Below are positions 62,181-64,000 of a DNA stretch of 64,000 bases, one piece after another. How positions within the stretch are numbered: the stretch's first letter is position 1; each line of letters begins with the position of its first letter. The stretch spans positions 1-64,000 of the forward strand of contig JAATFP010000047.1 in the NCBI GenBank assembly GCA_015655125.1, read 5' to 3'. This DNA comes from Chitinophagales bacterium (GTDB lineage: Bacteria > Bacteroidota > Bacteroidia > Chitinophagales > Chitinophagaceae). The position numbers and the translations under genes are program-made. Under the pieces are notes generated by a model. It had not been told where the DNA came from. It did not search any database and worked only from the letters and a program-made list of their open reading frames with translations.

Positions 62181-62849
62181 TTAACCCGCGAGCGGCACCC
62201 ATTTAAAAGAATTAATCAGATGTTCAATATCCTTTTGTAAAAAATCCTGCACCGGCCTGATCGAGTCGGCATTAGGCGTGGCTTCAAAATACAATGCGCC
62301 CCGGATGAAGTTACGGTTAGTATCTGTGAGGAAGAACTGACGACCGGTTGCGGCATTTCCGCCTACTTTAAAATAAATACCACCGATGCCGTTATGGGTT
62401 TCGAAGCCGCTATCGGTGATCGAACTCGCTATTTCGCCGTTTTTGTTTGTTAATGTATAAGCATCGTTCCGCATTTTGTCAAATTCATTGATAGCAGTCG
62501 AATCCTTATAGCTCCCGTCTTTTTGTTTTATTTTATAAACGGCTTTCCCCCCGATGATCTTATAGCTTAAAAAAATCCTCGCGTTGAACTGCGGAAAATC
62601 AACATTTATCCAGAAATTATTCTCCGGGTTGGAATCGAAATATGTGCTATCCTGCAAGATATTTGCGTAAACCGGGTATTCAAACTGGTAAGGAAATCCG
62701 GCACGGTTAAACAGCTGATATTTGTGTTCCGGAAGATCGATCTTGTAATATCCCTTTTTACGGGAGGTATAATTGCTATTGCAGGCTGCAAAAGCGATCC
62801 CGGCTGCTAACAGGAAAATCGCATACGAAATTCTTTTTTGCTTTCTCAT
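62181..62849 (-). CDS. gldD: GldD, gliding motility lipoprotein
   Basis: A 222-residue lipoprotein of the gliding/T9SS machinery. Start at ATG 62849 (MRKQKRISYAIFLLAAGIAF then AAC lipobox, Cys22); the frame opens 222 bases earlier, but this would overlap gldE. GldD-type sequence: GYYKIDLPEHKYQLFNRAGF, FPYQFEYPVYANILQD, and NFWINVDFPQFNARIFLSYK. In Flavobacterium johnsoniae GldD is needed for gliding and for stability of the secretion system. It lies 1 base after gldE, the conserved gldE-gldD order. Confidence 0.9.
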   Translation of the reverse strand: MRKQKRISYAIFLLAAGIAFAACNSNYTSRKKGYYKIDLPEHKYQLFNRAGFPYQFEYPVYANILQDSTYFDSNPENNFWINVDFPQFNARIFLSYKIIGGKAVYKIKQKDGSYKDSTAINEFDKMRNDAYTLTNKNGEIASSITDSGFETHNGIGGIYFKVGGNAATGRQFFLTDTNRNFIRGALYFEATPNADSIRPVQDFLQKDIEHLINSFKWVPLAG

Positions 62850-62850
62850 A

Positions 62851-64000
62851 TTATTCCTGTTCTGCTGCTTTTTGCTGAATCGTGATCCTGACTTTATCGA
62901 TCCTGTTCTTGTTGATCTGAAGTGGAATGAAAGTAAATTGTCCGCTTGTAAGCGAGGTGTTTTCTGCCGGAAACTCACCGGCAATTTCCAGCACCAATCC
63001 TGCAACCGAATCACTTTCGCCGCGAATGGCGTCGAAGGTATTTTCAGGAAGTCCCATCGCCTTACAGGCATCGTTGATCATCAGTTTTCCTTCGAAGATA
63101 TAATTGTAATCATCCAGTTTTTTGTTACCGCTTTCTTCATCATCAAACTCATCTTTGATATCGCCGATGATTTCTTCCATGATATCTTCTAAAGTAACGA
63201 TACCTGATGTGCCGCCAAATTCATCCACCACGATGGCAAAATGAATTCTTTTGTTACGGAACTCCTGTAAAAGGTCCTCGATAAGTTTCTGTTCATGCAC
63301 AAAATAGGGTTCGCGTATCAAGGCATGCCAGTCGAACGTTTCGGACTCATGTAAATGCGGCAACAGATCTTTTGTATGTAGCATTCCTGCAGGTTCATCC
63401 AGATTGTTTTTATATACCGGCAACCGTGAATAATGCAGATCTTCCACACGTTTCAGCAGATCGTGAAAATGAGTGTCAAATTCAATTCCGCTCACATCCA
63501 TGCGGGTGCGCATGATCTGCTTTACTTCGGTATCTCCAAATTTCCGGATGCCTTTTAATATCTGCTTTTCTTCCGAGGTAGCTTCGTGATCTGGCAACAG
63601 ATCAATGGCGTAGTCGAGATTGCTGTTATCCAGTGCAGCTGAATTTTCGGGGGCCAGGCGTTTTTCAAAATTATCGTTGAAACGTACCAGGCGCTTGCTA
63701 AGTCCGAAGAATAAGCTGTTGAATATTTCAATCACGAGCGAAGCGGTGGAAGCGAACCACACTTTATGATGGGTTGCCCATACTTTCGGCAATACTTCGG
63801 CAAACAGCACCAGCAGGAACGTAACGGCTGCCACCTTTATAAAAAATGCGTACCAGAAGGAAAGTCCGGGACTTTGTATCCAACTGTCTATCAGGATATT
63901 TGAAATGAGAATAATGCCGATGTTCACCAGGTTGTTGGTAATAAGCATTGATGCAAGCAATGTCTTTGGCTGTTCGAGCATGTTAACGATGCGCCGGAAA
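62851..64000 (-). CDS. gldE: GldE, CNNM/CBS-domain membrane protein (cut by window end)
   Basis: Gliding motility-associated homologue of CorC/CNNM transporter-associated proteins. The 5' end lies beyond the window; an internal ATG at 63981 is not the true start, because the frame upstream (FRRIVNMLEQPKTLLA) is already conserved. Visible parts: a CNNM membrane domain with LLASMLITNNLVNIG and AEVLPKVWATHHK, two CBS domains (IMRTRMDVSGIEFDT; IHFAIVVDEFGGTSGIVTLE) and a C-terminal CorC_HlyC domain. It is 1 base before gldD, in one operon. Specific transport role unknown. Confidence 0.92.
   Translation of the reverse strand, partial: FRRIVNMLEQPKTLLASMLITNNLVNIGIILISNILIDSWIQSPGLSFWYAFFIKVAAVTFLLVLFAEVLPKVWATHHKVWFASTASLVIEIFNSLFFGLSKRLVRFNDNFEKRLAPENSAALDNSNLDYAIDLLPDHEATSEEKQILKGIRKFGDTEVKQIMRTRMDVSGIEFDTHFHDLLKRVEDLHYSRLPVYKNNLDEPAGMLHTKDLLPHLHESETFDWHALIREPYFVHEQKLIEDLLQEFRNKRIHFAIVVDEFGGTSGIVTLEDIMEEIIGDIKDEFDDEESGNKKLDDYNYIFEGKLMINDACKAMGLPENTFDAIRGESDSVAGLVLEIAGEFPAENTSLTSGQFTFIPLQINKNRIDKVRITIQQKAAEQE

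Overview
The window reads as a chromosomal segment of a Bacteroidota bacterium, most likely family Chitinophagaceae. Supporting signs are the gliding/type IX secretion genes (gldD, gldE, a gliding-motility C-terminal domain adhesin paired with a PorP/SprF protein), a split ATP synthase operon holding only atpD-atpC, families largely confined to this phylum (DUF3078, DUF3098, DUF3108, DUF3109), an enlarged MraY, LeuS and IspG, and promoter-like TAnnTTTG elements. It is almost entirely housekeeping. I see no prophage, CRISPR array, rRNA or tRNA.

Layout. 1-9750 (minus strand) is the division and cell-wall cluster, read mraZ-rsmH-ftsL-ftsI-murE-mraY-murD-ftsW-murG, with a clear array of MraZ-box-like repeats upstream of mraZ. 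10-15.6 kb: an orphan histidine kinase, YqgE, an acyltransferase, a small secreted protein and atpD-atpC. 16-24.5 kb: a T9SS adhesin/PorP pair, an Rrf2 regulator with its NAD(P)-binding partner, a DMT transporter, mscL, a DUF3078 protein and scpA. 25-33 kb: HAD hydrolase, pirin, L,D-transpeptidase, dxs, AsmA-like protein, an M23 peptidase and a REP-associated (Y1/HUH) transposase. 33-43 kb: leuS, then ftsX-DUF3098-uppP, an MFS exporter, an MBL enzyme, a DUF3108 protein and an LPG-synthase-like flippase. 43-49.7 kb: ruvC, HIT, greA, a dehydrogenase, RidA, a 3HCDH-like protein, tsaB and an ArsR regulator next to a CstB-like persulfide dioxygenase-rhodanese. 49.8-53 kb: a lipoprotein / multi-TM protein / histidine kinase / response regulator operon opposite a solo LuxR-type HTH protein. 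53-64 kb: two tandem LpxL-like acyltransferases, nadB, ispG, a BatB-BatC fusion, a class D beta-lactamase, a DUF3109 protein, gldD and gldE (cut by the window edge).

Two things stand out. First, four conserved genes carry lesions: an in-frame TAA in murD, an in-frame TAA in the LPG-synthase-like gene, an in-frame TAG near the end of the M23 peptidase gene, and a 1-base frameshift in nadB. In every case the downstream part stays recognisably conserved, so these are either base errors in the assembly, very recent mutations, or sites of readthrough. Second, the intergenic DNA is populated by several families of dispersed palindromes (a CCTGAGCTTGTCGAAGG family, a GCGAGGAACGAAGC family, a TGAGTTGACA..TGTCAACTCA family and an AT-rich family), in the same window as a REP-associated transposase gene that has its own 35-bp perfect palindrome upstream. 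A further repeat-like tract is fused in frame into leuS.

Much of the window works together in envelope construction: the dcw cluster, UppP (lipid carrier recycling), FtsX and M23/L,D-transpeptidase (peptidoglycan remodelling), the LpxL-like proteins (lipid A acylation), Dxs and IspG (isoprenoid precursors for the lipid carrier), MscL, and the T9SS/gliding components.
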